Assembly (NCBI GenBank): GCA_025677835.1
Contig: JAIXMR010000018.1
Coordinates: 124,001 to 188,000, forward strand
Direction of reading: 5' to 3'
Source of the DNA: Sporodiniella umbellata
Lineage: Eukaryota > Mucoromycota > Mucoromycetes > Mucorales > Rhizopodaceae
DNA: 64,000 nt
Shown here: positions 33,521 through 45,438 of the stretch, piece by piece
Layout of the letters: the number at the start of each line of letters is the position of its first letter
Numbering within the stretch: the stretch's first letter is position 1
Translations under genes and position numbers: made by a program
Notes under the pieces: generated by a model
Told to the model about the DNA's origin: nothing
Database searches by the model: none
The model's input: the letters and a program-made list of their open reading frames with translations, nothing else

Positions 33521-36500
33521 CCTTGATTGTATTAAGAGGGGAGAACATGTTATACCACTTCGGGCACATTGTTTTGAGTTTAGATTCGGACTTTTTTTTT
33601 GTGGATGTTGTAAGACTTTATTTTGGATACTATACTTTATTTCAGACGAATCAAAATGCTTTTCCAGATACAGATACTATTGTTGCACTCTCACTAGTTA
33701 TCCAACCTATTTGGCTATAACAAGAGGGTTTAAAGAGTTGCTTTTATTTTAAACATAAGTTTCTTTAGAATTAAGATAATCCCGAAATAGAGTTGATTGT
33801 TTACTCTGCATACGTCTTTGAAAAGTCTCACAGATTCAATAAGCTTTGAGGAAAAACTCGCAAAAAAGCTTCTGTGATATTTTGATTGACGCCTAAAAAT
33901 GAGCTTGTTAAATATAGCTCAAAGCGTCTATTGGTGATCTCTGTACATATTGAACTAGTGTAGGGCATTCTTATATGTAAGTTCAGATTATAAGTGCAGT
34001 GCTTAAGGGTTGCGTTAAAAAAATGATCTTGATCTGACCAACGTTATCAATTGTATTAAATAACAGCAACACACTACTCAGTATCTTGCACCCAGACGCT
34101 TTCTGGGTGGACGGTCCTTAATAACACGAGTTTACTGATACTCATTTGTAGTTTTTTTTTTAACTAATTTTACTAAATCAGACGCAAATTTGCCTTCTTT
34201 CTTAGCTCAACAAATAAAACGTAGATAGACATTATTAACTGGCTTGAAAAAAAATTATGGAGGAGAAAGTGAATGATGGGTTGGCCTAAAAAAAAAACAC
34301 ACAAACTAGAGTCTGTCAATACATTCATATCAAACGAATTAGCCGTAAAGTCTAGTAACATAACAAAAGTAACTACAATGGCTCAATGACTTTGCCTTAT
34401 AAACTTGTTAGAGATACGAGAAGCAACTATTTTAGATACTGATTTTACATAGCTACCATCACTGCTGATAGTATCTTCTTTTTTCTCCTTACCTATTTCT
34501 TCATAATTCGCCCATGAAAGGTGATTACGAATCTCAAGTAAGAAAAACCTCATCCTCCTTCGTCTTTGTACACTAAGAATGAGATTACTCTAAAGTAAAA
34601 TGAAAGTTGCTGGACCTATTAAAAAAAAACATTTTGCAAGAAAACTAAGAGGTGGATAGTGTCATCTAAAACAGTTTTATAATCTGAACTACATAGCGAA
34701 GAGTGGTATTTGTGTAATTCTGAAAATACACGTAGTTTATGTGGTTCCAACAAAACAAGGATTTTAAAGTATATATAAATATACTATAAAATAAAGAAAA
34801 ATGCGCAAAAGCATATATTTAATCATGTTTACTTTTAAAAGCATATTAGATAAAATTGTTGCCTTAAGAAAGAAGACGGAAGTCGTGATTTTTAAAGAGC
34901 AGGCTAATGGGAAATAGTTTTATGGTCAGTTGGATCTCAAAAACTGTATTCATCTACGACTTTGACAAGCCTATACCATGAAAGAGCCATATACAGCCTC
35001 TTTTCTTATCAGTTACTTTTTTCTTGTTCAAAAAACAGCCCGGAAACGGTTTAAGATAAAAATCATTCTGAGCGCTTTTTTTGTTAAGGTAAGACCGAGG
35101 GAATTGTGTGTTTTCTAGCTTTCAAACATAAATATCTCAGTAAGAGACATTCAATCTGCTATAGCTCAAAACGTTAAGCTGTAATAACAGTTGAAACCAA
35201 AGTACATAAATTATGAGTAAAGGGGTTAGAGTCTTTAGCTATGGCAAGAAATCTATGTATCATAACTTTGAATCACTTTCTCTGGAATCAGAATTTTTCG
35301 AAATTACATATTCCTTGAGGTGTTTTACCCAAAAAAATCTAGTCCCTTCTCCCTTTAAAATTGATCCGACAAAGATCATTGTAAGTCTCATGAATTTCAA
35401 TCGCTAGCGTTCCTTGTTTTAAAAAATCCATTTTGCCTGACTATCTCCAAAAGTTCAGATGGCTATACCCGTTTGCATTCTGGAGAATACAAAAGAAAAC
35501 TGAAAGTTGCAATACTTCTCTGTACTGAAGGAATCATCTATAGGAATGCATAAAGTAAATTATATCGTCTTATCTCTAGACGGCTGTCCGTTTTATCGAG
35601 ACCAATTTTTTTAAAGGCTCGGACAACGCCCCCTGCATCATAGGTATCGGTCTGTTACTAGTTTTGCGCAAGCTACGCTTTTGTAAGACTTCCGTTCCTT
35701 TTTCTCAAAAATGAAATAAAAAAATAGTTAAGTCTTGTTTACCACAGAAAAAGACTGGACGGGATTGCTATAAATTCATAAGTAGTGCCCTGAAGGACGA
35801 TGTAATCTACGTGTAAACATTTTAGTTTCCATAATTACAACCAAACTGAGCTCCTGCTATTGTGAATCAAAAATGCTTATGTCCTTTTTTCAAAGCTAAA
35901 GAACCAATTTGACGCTTTCTTCTCAGAAACTTCCTCGTGGCCTTTTTTGGTAGTGCCCAACTTATGGCTGAATATATACAATCACATCGCTATATTCAAA
36001 GCATTGGTCAAAGAAAAATACATTTGTGACGATATTGGAGTGAAATATGTAATATTGCTTGTACCGTGTACAGTATGTTACTTTCTCCACTTCTAGCTGG
36101 AAACAAAGAATTTTTTTTTTTTTTGACATACATTCTAAAAACCGCGGGTTTACTCGATGTGTATAGCAAACAGAGCCGAGGATTTTGGAGGACTCTGGAA
36201 CATTTCAATAAAAGCAAATGCGCAAAGTTCCCCGGAGAATTGTTTCTCGAATTTGATACAAACTGTTTAATGATTATTCTGGAAACAACCAAAAAAGAGC
36301 CGGAACTTATTGTTCAATGACTAATTCGCTTACATAAATGATTTTCATTCGCTCCACGAATGGCCAAAGCACTATGTCCTGACTTTGAAATCTCTACGTC
36401 ACTTTTTTTTTCTTAAATGACTCAGAGAGTATAAAATCCTTTCTTTCAAGTTGTAAATTTTTTTCTTTATTGGTGCACGCATACAACCTCCTTTTGCCCG

Positions 36501-36556
36501 TCCAAGAAGTTACCAAAATTTCGTTAATTATCTCAACTATCGTTTTTGCCCAGAAG
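33521..36556. other. 3 kb AT-rich spacer
   Basis: No gene recognised. A perfect 8-bp inverted repeat with a 5-base loop lies at 34089-34109 (CACCCAGA/TCTGGGTG). An open frame at 36066-36320 shows no domain. Otherwise no structure was seen. Confidence 0.6.
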
Positions 36557-37965
36557 ATGGTTTCGGCCACTCTTGAACAAGTCTTGCGAACTAGTAGTTT
36601 TATTTATCCATCCCAAGTCGAGAGCTCAAGAGCACCACCTATTAAATACCGCAAAAAGTTTTTATTTATCACTCTAGTCCGGAAAATAAAGCAACTTCGT
36701 ACCGAAAATGAAACCCTTTCTAAAACTGTAGATATCCTTAAGAGTGATATAAAGGATTTAAATGAATCAAGAGCCCAGGTGGATGTGTCGTATAGACGTA
36801 CGTGCGAAAGCTATTTCAACAAAAACGATCAACTGGAAGTAGACTTGATGGACAAAGACGATGAAATTAAACAACTCAAACAGCAGATATGTGATCTTAA
36901 GTCTCAATTGAATGCCAAAGCGTCTGTTAATGAGCAAGAGAGTGATATGTATGTTCAGCCAACATTGACCGAGCTATTTGAGCAATACTATGAAGATTGT
37001 GCGGAATTCGATAGAAAAAGGGAGAAAAACAATGGAAACAGCAGCAACGGGGACGATTCTAAACTCACAATCAAGGTTGATCCTGATAAGAATGAGGAAA
37101 CCAAAATCGTAATTGAGAGAGATAATAGTGACGCTCAATATGAGACTAAGGTAACAAATGAAAATGTAATCTTTGTGTAGCACTGGCATACTAACATATT
37201 TTTAAGAGCGACAGTGGTTTCGATGATGACGACGACGAGGAGAAAGAAGAGGATTTGAGCTTTACTGATTTGGGGGACACTTGTATCAAGCAAGCTCTTG
37301 TATCAAAACTATCCAGCGCTCGTACTAGATTGGAATTTGACGATTTGATTGTTAAACATGATGCTAAGGATGAGGCTGTGGCGGCGGTTTTAGGTCGTGC
37401 TTTCGCCCAATGGGTTGGTGAGTTTTTTGATTTTCAGGGGTTTTCGCCAGCGATTGCTAGTGAGTACGTGGGCGAGGTTGAATCCGGTGTTGCAGAGTTT
37501 TGGGATACTTTTCTGCAACATTATAACGACATTGAAGAAAATCAAGTGTCATTCCTTCAAGCAATGGAGTCTGCTGTATTGAATGGAGAAAAGATACATT
37601 TGCCTCAGCTGATCATCAATAACTTTGAACACTTGTTATTTATTATGTACAAATACAATATCATTTGTGGCGAAGCGGCTTGTGCATGGTGGGGTGTCAA
37701 AAGAAATACACCAGATAGCTTACAAATCCACAACAATTCTCGAGGGTTTATCCAGTGGCTCTTGGAGGAGGACGAAGACGGAGACGAAGAAATCAACGAA
37801 GAAGATGAATATGAGGATGAAGACGACGAGGCTTCCACTATAGATACCATGATCGAAATGTACGACCAATGCCTTTCCCCAACTTCTATTCACTACAACA
37901 GCAACAACCCTACTTCGCCTTGCAGCGGGACTGAAAAAACTAAAAAGAGTGTAAAAATTGTATAG
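36557..37965 (+). CDS. coiled-coil protein with C-terminal W2 (eIF2B-epsilon/eIF5-like) domain
   Basis: Exons 36557-37150 and 37207-37965 join at a canonical intron (TACTAAC branch, TTTTTAAG end) to 451 codons (450 residues). The N-terminal half is a coiled coil, for example KIKQLRTENETLSKTVDILK and DDEIKQLKQQICDLKSQL. An acidic hinge (SDSGFDDDDDEEKEEDL) leads to a helical C-terminal domain resembling W2: LVSKLSSARTRLEFDDLIVK, VSFLQAMESAVLN, HLLFIMYKYNIICGEAACAW and RGFIQWLLEEDEDGDEE. In eIF2B-epsilon this domain binds eIF2-beta, but here the nucleotidyltransferase and beta-helix domains are absent. A regulator or relic derived from eIF2B-epsilon is possible. Start codon: the frame stays open upstream to 36470 without another ATG. 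Confidence 0.55.
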
Positions 37966-40900
37966 AAAAGATAAAAGTCATTAAATAATTCAACCAATAT
38001 CCCCGACTTTGTTCGCTATTAAGTGCTAGCAGCGCTATGACTTCCCCTTTTATTCTACCCTATTTTATTTTTTGCTGACATTATGCTTTTATTTACACTT
38101 CAACCTGTTCACCTTTACATTTCCTATTTATAATCCTTACATCTCTCATTACAAATATAAATCCTCGTATCCTTTTCATCTAATAAACTTCATTCAGCTA
38201 TTTCTTTCTCTTTTAATGACTGTAGCCAATAGTCAGGTTCTCTCACAGTCTGCATTTTGGATGTGTTTACTATTCAAATTTTGAATTTGTATTATCCAGA
38301 AGCAGTTTATCGGTATACAATGTGAAAATAGTTAAACTCTTCATTAAATTAAGTGTTCTACTGATTCTGCGAAAAACTAATACAGCCAACACTGCTTTAG
38401 CCACTAAAAGCAAAAGAATAATAATACTTGTATGCTAAGCGTTCCGGGCTATTGCGCTCTGATACAGTTGTTGTATGTGCAGCCCTAGAAAGTAGGCTTT
38501 TTTTTTAAAAAAAAACAAAAAATGACGACAAACAGAATGACCTTAAAAGCGAAATCTCTATTTTGTGAAGTAACGTAGAGTATATATAGGTGTTTCAAAA
38601 AAAAAAAGACAAGTTCGTTACGTTATAGACATTTACAGTATGTATACATGTATAACAGGGTCAGTTCCCAAACTTCCTTGTGGTACAAATAGAGCCGGGT
38701 TTTACAGCTGCCTTTTACAGTTCACTTGGACTTTTTTTTTTGTAAAAAAAAAGCTTTTTTTGGGTTGCAGCTTGTCATTTTCTGTAACTCGTAACACACG
38801 CCAAAAAAAAAAGGAGGGGGTAGAGCGTTTGTTTAAAGCCGTACCAGATATATATAAAAGGTAGGATACACAAACAGTGAACGAGACAAGAACAACAAGT
38901 GGCTAAAAGTGATAAGGAACTCAGACCCTAGAAATTACTTTTACTAGACCCAATCTTTTCTGATTGATAAACCATCTAAAAAACAATCTGACTTAGGATA
39001 TCTAAAAAAAGAGACAGTATGAACTGGCTGTTTGTAAGACTGTTTTAATGAAGCATGTCTGAGTTAATCAAGAAAACTGTCAAGAGCTCCAGAAGAGTGC
39101 CTTGTGGGAGGCAATGTTTATATAAACCATGTTAAGATAATGCTCAGTTTCTTATATCTTAGGAGAACAGGAAACCTTACATTACAGATCCCAACACAGG
39201 GTAAATCAATATGTACAAAAGCCTCATTGCTTTCCTTTGTGTCTCAACAGCTTTTTTTTCTTCCCTCCGTTTCTATCTTTTTTTTTTTTTTTTTTTTTTT
39301 TTTTTGTAGTTAACTTCGATTCAACCAGGTTAGCAGCTTCTTTTTGGTATGTGATGCACGCTTATTCGTTATATCTTGATCTTTTGCATATTCTGTGGCT
39401 ATCACTAAATGGCTTTGCACTTGTTCATTTCATTTTCTAGTCTGTATCAAATCTCTATAAAAGAAAGTGTGAAAAAGACTAAGAACACGCTCTAATTGTT
39501 TGTTTATGCAGATAGAGTAAACAAAAAGTTGTTGACCAATCAAAAAAGACGGATACGTTTTGCTCCCAACAGCTTCTCTTTACTCTAAACTTTGGCTTTG
39601 TAGCTATGATTTTTTTCATTTGCTCTCTACCTTATATTAAGTATTCAGATACCTGAAATACTCTACTCTTTTCTTTATCAAAAACTTTAAGAAAAGCTCT
39701 ACCTCAAGTAGGCTAGATTGCTTTTTTTTATATATACCTTTTTGTTTGGCGCTTTCTTGCTGTTGATGGGATTGTTTAATGGCTGAGGTTTTCTTTTAAC
39801 ATTTAGTTTACTGTAGGTCTACTGTATGATCTTTTTCTTTTTTTTTTTTAGAAGATAACTTCTTCGTCTACATGTGTATGATTATTGTTTTCGTTATTGA
39901 GGTTTTTTTTTTAAAAAAAAAATAGGGTCTTCAGGGCGCTTACATTCAAGTCCGCCAACATTCATACACATCTATTCACGTGACAGCTTTACCTTCAAAA
40001 CTTCACTTAATTTTTAAAGGCTGGTTGTATCCACTCAGCAATCCACTTAGACAAATTTCAACTGAAAGGCTACTCTAGTATAGAAATTCAGAAGTACATG
40101 TTTGACTGGGTGCTTTTATAGGCCGTGGCTACGCATCTTTTATCGTTAAAAATAATATCGTTTTTACGTGAATCTTTAGCGGATTATTGAAGCGATACCC
40201 CTAAGCTCTTTATATTAGTGGGAGTTGCATTCTTGAGATTGTTAAATTGTATATAAAAAGCGATTAAAGCTTTGCATCAAGTATGCAGAACACAAAAAAA
40301 AAAAAAGATAGAAATAGACTGTCAGTTACATAAATCTGTGCGACACTGCATATAGTTTTTATGTATACTATCTTTCGGATCAATGTGCTTTTTACTAGAA
40401 AACCTAGTGAAGAATCATATATGTGAATCCGCAGTGTCTATTTATTGTATAGCGAAGCGTTTTTTTAGCTTGGTTATTCTAAAAAAACAGCTTTTTCATA
40501 TTGGATTTTTTATTGGAGGGAATCAAGAGATCTTTAAGAGAAGATGCTTGTGATTGTGTTTGATAGATACGGGCTGTATATAAATGTTCTTGTTTTAATA
40601 AATACTGTGGCTTAAGTAAGAAAAATTTCGTACTGAAAATCAAAGCAGCTATATGAACGATAGGTATAAACAATTTGGTATTCTAACTTTCAACGTTAGC
40701 ATAAATTGTATCAAATGGTCTGTTCACAAACACATAGTCTTTGTGATTAGAATTTATGAATTGTAAAGCTCCCCTTTTTTTTTGAAGCATACATATAATA
40801 GCCATGTGTTTTTTCCGCTGGCACCAAGGTTTGATGTTTTGGATCTACTAGACAATATTGCTACAAAGGATTCAAAACGAATTTTTTGCTCTGCTAAATA

Positions 40901-42209
40901 TTTGGGTTTCAGATCTTTTATGTATTTATAAGGATTTTTGACCTATTGTTCTTCACGCTATTTTCTGTATTGTATTCAAAACTGTTGTTTGGGCCAAAAA
41001 TCATATTTATAGCGTCTAAAGACAATGGGGGAGTGTTATAATAAAGTTTGTACACAGAAGTTTGCCGAAAAAGCAATAACAAGTAGTTATTAATATTTAA
41101 GACTATATACATCTGAAGGCACGAAAGAGGTTATAATAGGGGTTTTCAATTGTTCAATCCTTTTGCCAGGGCACTTTTCTCCAAAAAAATGTATTGAAAG
41201 CATGTTCGCTTTTGTCGTTCACTTATAAAACCGGTTATATTATGCAGACTATACATAAACTGCTCAGCTTTTCAGCAGTCGCCAGGTACACTTCGTTCAG
41301 CAACTGTTTCAGGAGACTCTTCCTTACAGCTGTTTGTGCTCTGGCTAAATAATTTGAAAAAATTCAAGATACTTGACCTTGTTTAGTAGCACCATACAAA
41401 GATCCTGATTATTTTTAGCTCATAGACATTAAAGAAAAACACGTTTACACCCCAGAAACAGAATGCACTTGGCTTTCTTTGCATTTGGTGTATGCGTAAT
41501 TCGTAGTATGCATCGAGCTTTTATGCTGAATTGTGTATTGCTCACTTTTAAAGAAGTCACGAAACCGGCTTAACGTAGTCTATGGATGTCTTGTGTTTAA
41601 ATATGAGGTTCATTTGAAAAAAACTGTAGAATTGCTTTTTATATTTTTAGGTACAGGATTTTGCTTCTCCTTTGATTTTCTACACCGACAGCTATAAACC
41701 TAAAATCAGAAATTGCTCCAGTAACGAAGTAGCGGTAGTATGGAGTTAGTCTGCAGAGTAGTTTATGTTAGTATCAAACCCGGGTTTGCAAAAAAGCATG
41801 CGACCCAAAAGAAAGTTCATGTCTATGTTATATGGTTTGCAGATCGACTGTGCTACAACCTTCCTTGACAGTTTTTGGTAAAGAAAACCAGTCTTTTTAA
41901 AGAAAAAGTTGTTCCCGCTTTATAAGGTTGTAGACACTATCATGTAAAGCATCAGTATTTACTGAACTACCAAATCAGGAGCTTGGCGGCTTTAACAACA
42001 GTTAAAGAGAGATCGAAAGTCGATAACACCTAGCGTATAGTATTTGATTAGAATACCCCTCCGATTTATTTATTTTTCACGGCTCTTGAAAGTTTTGTCA
42101 GGGCACATACTATAGCACTTGAACAGTTTTTGACCACTCTAAGCCTAATTAGTATACCACTTTATATCAGTAGATGTGTCCTCCTGATCTCTAATTCAGA
42201 GATCTGGCT
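37966..42209. other. 4.2 kb gene desert
   Basis: AT-rich with no recognised gene. T-A palindromic runs occur at 38497-38516 and 39901-39922, and a T run at 39279-39305. Short open frames (for example 40479-40673 and 40918-41112, minus strand) show no domain. Confidence 0.6.
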
Positions 42210-42446
42210 TCATTCTGAAGGGCCAATACAGATGGTCTCCATTTGTGACTGTTTTAACGTTTTGGCTTTTTTATTACAGTCAGGCCAGGTAAGTTTCGAT
42301 GAGGCTGTTTTTTAAGCACTCACCAAGAATTGCGGGAAGCTTGGTAAAGAACTGCTCTCGCTGGCAAAGTGCTTGGTTAACTCAGGGCGAATGTCCTCAT
42401 CGCCTGGCTTTTTAAATCCCTCTTCAGACAAAAGCCTTGTACTCAT
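42210..42446 (-). CDS. possible 53-residue protein
   Basis: Candidate minus-strand gene with exons 42446-42324 (41 codons, phase 0, donor GTGAGT) and 42248-42210, giving 53 residues starting MSTRLLSEEGFKKPGDEDIR and ending METICIGPSE. A likely 5' UTR intron ends TTTGTTTATAG just before the ATG, after a GTATGG donor and a CTAAC branch. Composition of exon 1 looks coding (acidic and basic residues alternate; a Ser/Pro/Phe end). No family was recognised. It is divergent from the Ndt80-like gene, 437 bp between starts. Exon 2 is the less certain part. Confidence 0.4.
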
Positions 42447-42883
42447 TGCTGAACTATAAACAAAAAACAGAAAAAAAATAAAACTATCTAAAGCAATAAA
42501 AAAAAACCTTTAGTTAGTGCTCCATACCTTTCAACAGTTGCCAGGCAAAGCTTATGATAAGGTTTTTACAAGCACGACTCTACACACTGAAATGCAAGGC
42601 TAATTTTGATTGGTTGGTGACATCACTTTTAATTGGCTAGCAACAATAGCTTTGATTGGCAGCAACGCTGTTTGTTGGAGGTTCTGCGTTTGAATTTCAC
42701 AAGTAATAAAACTTACTGGCAAAAATTCTATGTCCGACCGATTTTTTTTTATAGTCTCGAGTTCGGATACTGTGTTTCGTTTCACATTTTTTTAAAAAAA
42801 GAATTGTCATTTTCTTTCTTTCTTTTTTTTTTTTTTTTTATTTTTCCCTTTTTTTTCCTTTTTTTTAGGCTCATTCAAGTTTA

Positions 42884-44979
42884 ATGGCATCGCAACCTAA
42901 CACGCCCAAACCTGCTGTTGCAACACCGTCCCTTGTGAGTAGCCAACAAAAAGTAGATAGCTATCCCCCCTCACCGCCATTGCCCCTGGAAAGTCAAAAG
43001 TGCGATGCGGTTACACCAATTCAAGCAAGAAAGGGTCGTAAAGAATCGTATACAGATCAATGTCCTTCGTTTGGCCCAGTTATGTATTTGCAAAATGTGT
43101 TTGCGCTAGATAGACACACTTGGTAAATTTTTTTTCCCTCTTTTTTTTTCAGTCCCAAACTAATAATTAAATTTTTTTCTAGTGTCGATGTTAGACTTTA
43201 TACTAAAGTAGACCGTGGCTTTTTTTTGGCAGACAATGACTGGACTTGTTATCGCAGAAACTACTTTCAAGTGAGCGGTTCGTTCTCTTTGGAGGGTATT
43301 GGTGTGTTGTACGAAGGGCAAGAATACCCTTGTTATGTAAAGAACTCAACAACAGGGCAGCTAGAAGAAATCGATTGCTTTATGTTGGGTGTTAGTGCCA
43401 AACTGTCTGACTGTGACAAGTCTGTTCCATTAGTGCAACATACGCCCAAGCGCGATAAAGGGCCACAGATCACGCCCTTACCTAAACCAATTCGCCCTGG
43501 AGGAAATTTAGGCTTTAGTGCAGTAGGCTCGGGACAGACCATTGCCACCTTTGAACGTTTGCAGTTTAAGACAGCAACTGCAAACAACGGCAAGCGACGT
43601 GCAGCGCAACAGTACTATGTGGTCGTCATGGAGTTGCTGGTCAAACTCAAATCAGGCTCTGTTGTAGTAGTTGCTAGTACAACTTCTTCTTCTATGGTGG
43701 TTCGCGGCCGTAGTCCTGGACACTATGCTGAAACAAGTAGTGGATTGCCTCGCGCTCCACGCGCTTCTAACGAAATGTCCAACTACTATGCACGTCCCAA
43801 TAGCGCTTATCATCCTCCGGATATGTTTCAACCAACTGAATATATTCCTTACGAGTATTCTAATTATTCTAGTTACCCACTTCAACCCCAGCCACAACAA
43901 CAACAACAACAGCAGCAGCAGCAGCAGCAACAACAACAACAACAACAACAACAACAGCAGCAGCAGCAACAACAACAACAACAACAGCAACAACAACAGC
44001 AACAACAACAGTCAAGTGCGCCCAGTACGCCTCATACTCAGTCTTATCCTGGAACACCTCACACGATCGTACCTCCTCAACAGCAACAAACAACCTACTT
44101 TGAAAACCACGAACGTCATCCAGAATACCCTAGACAACACACCTCTTATGAAGGCAGTCGAAAAGAGGAAACTCACTCTTCTCCTTACTACTGGCAAAGG
44201 CCTGAGGAATCGCCTCAGGAAAACTGGAATAGGTTTAGAGTTCCTTCAAACAGTTCGATCATGACTGCAAACAGCTCAACAATGGCCCCTAATCACCCAG
44301 CAATGACTGCTAACCATCAAGCATTGACAGCCAATCACCCAGCAATGACTGCTAACCATTCAGGAATGGCAACCAACCACTCATCAATGACAGCTAATCA
44401 CCCTACAATGACGTCCAATCATTCTTCAATGTCGGCTAACCATTCGCCAATGGCAGCTAATCATCCAGTCATGACAAACAACCACTCTCCAATGACAAAC
44501 AATCATTCAGCCATGGCAGCAAACCATTCAGCTGTAACACCTGGTCACCCCGGCATGACCTCAGGACATTCAGCGGTAGGACCTAGTCATCAAGTTATGG
44601 GCTCTGCACATTCACCCATGGCACATAATCACTCAGCAATGGCACCCGGCCACCCATCAATGGAGGGCTCATCCTACGCAAACCAGGAAACACCATACTA
44701 CTCCCACTCTTACGGACAACCTTCTGCACCATACTCAAGGTATTTGATGATGCAAGAAATTTTTTTATTTCACTGTTTTCTGTGTATCTAAAGCTGACTC
44801 TTTTCTGTATTTTTAGCTTGCCTCCTCCCCCTCCTATCCATACAGACCATTATCCAGGCTACAACAACAGCCCCTACGATTGGAGACCCAAGTACAATAA
44901 CAATGGGCCTGTTTACCCCTACGACAATAGACGGCCTGACATGAAACACGAACCTAGAGAAAGTAAAGGGTTCAAATAA
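42884..44979 (+). CDS. Ndt80/PhoG-like transcription factor with polyQ and heptad repeats
   Basis: DNA-binding factor of the Ndt80/Vib-1 (p53-like fold) family, which controls meiosis, development or nutrient responses in fungi. Exons 42884-43122, 43183-44739 and 44817-44979 sum to 653 codons (652 residues). The Ndt80 domain (about 55-235) shows DVRLYTKVDRGFFLADNDWT, RRNYFQVSGSFSLEG, then QYYVVVMELLVKLKSG and MVVRGRSPGHYAE. After it come 39 Gln (318-356) and 19 perfect seven-residue units M-x-x-N-H-x-x (440-572), then a Pro/Tyr/Asn-rich tail. The low-complexity half is probably a transactivation region. Upstream T runs (42818-42867) mark the promoter. Confidence 0.85.
43895..44011. repeat. 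CAA/CAG polyglutamine tract
   Basis: 117 bp of mixed CAA and CAG codons encoding 39 consecutive Gln in the Ndt80-like protein. The mixed codons make it less slippery than a pure CAG tract. Confidence 0.95.
44261..44659. repeat. 21-bp coding minisatellite, 19 units
   Basis: Nineteen consecutive 21-bp units with no indel, encoding M-T-A-N-H-P-A-like heptads in the Ndt80-like protein. Met at position 1 and His at position 5 are most constant; later units drift to G-H or S-H. Confidence 0.9.
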
Positions 44980-45438
44980 AGATTATTGATTATACACTGT
45001 TACATTTTAAACTTAGAACAACCAATCTAGTTTGCAGCAGCCACTACTCTATCTGAAACAAGATAGCCCGTTAAAATAGAAGTCCGGAAAAAGGCACTTG
45101 CGGCCTCTTCCGAGTTATAAAAGGGGGGAGGTGAGATAAGAGTGGTTTTGTATTTCGCTCTTATTTTACGAGTTACCATTATACCTAAGCTGCCTACCCT
45201 CTCTTTTTCCAAGGACCTTTTTCGGATACATGTTTAAGTCATGTCTTCAAGCGACTATCTGCGTTTTATTAGTGTATCAACACAAGATCTACAGTTTTGT
45301 ATCTCTATCCTATACACAAACTACCTTTTTTTTTAAAGTCCCTTTTTTGTTTACGTATATCTTGATGCAAACATCGTTTTTTGTTTTTGTTTTTATCTTT
45401 ACTTTTTTCTTGATCCTCTTTTTTATTGAATCAAAACA
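44980..45438. other. spacer between Ndt80-like gene and GDH2
   Basis: About 460 bp with T-rich stretches at 45328-45418 just before the GDH2 start. No gene was seen; it should hold the 3' UTR of the Ndt80-like gene and the GDH2 promoter. Confidence 0.6.

Noticed and set aside
33384..33752. Overlapping plus- and minus-strand frames around the eL24 first exons
   Set aside because: Explained by eL24 exons and the GGAT repeat; no independent support.
37605..37850. Minus-strand Ser-rich frame
   Set aside because: Antisense shadow of the acidic stretch in the W2-domain gene.
43652..44093. Minus-strand poly-Leu and poly-Val frames
   Set aside because: Antisense readings of the polyQ tract of the Ndt80-like gene.
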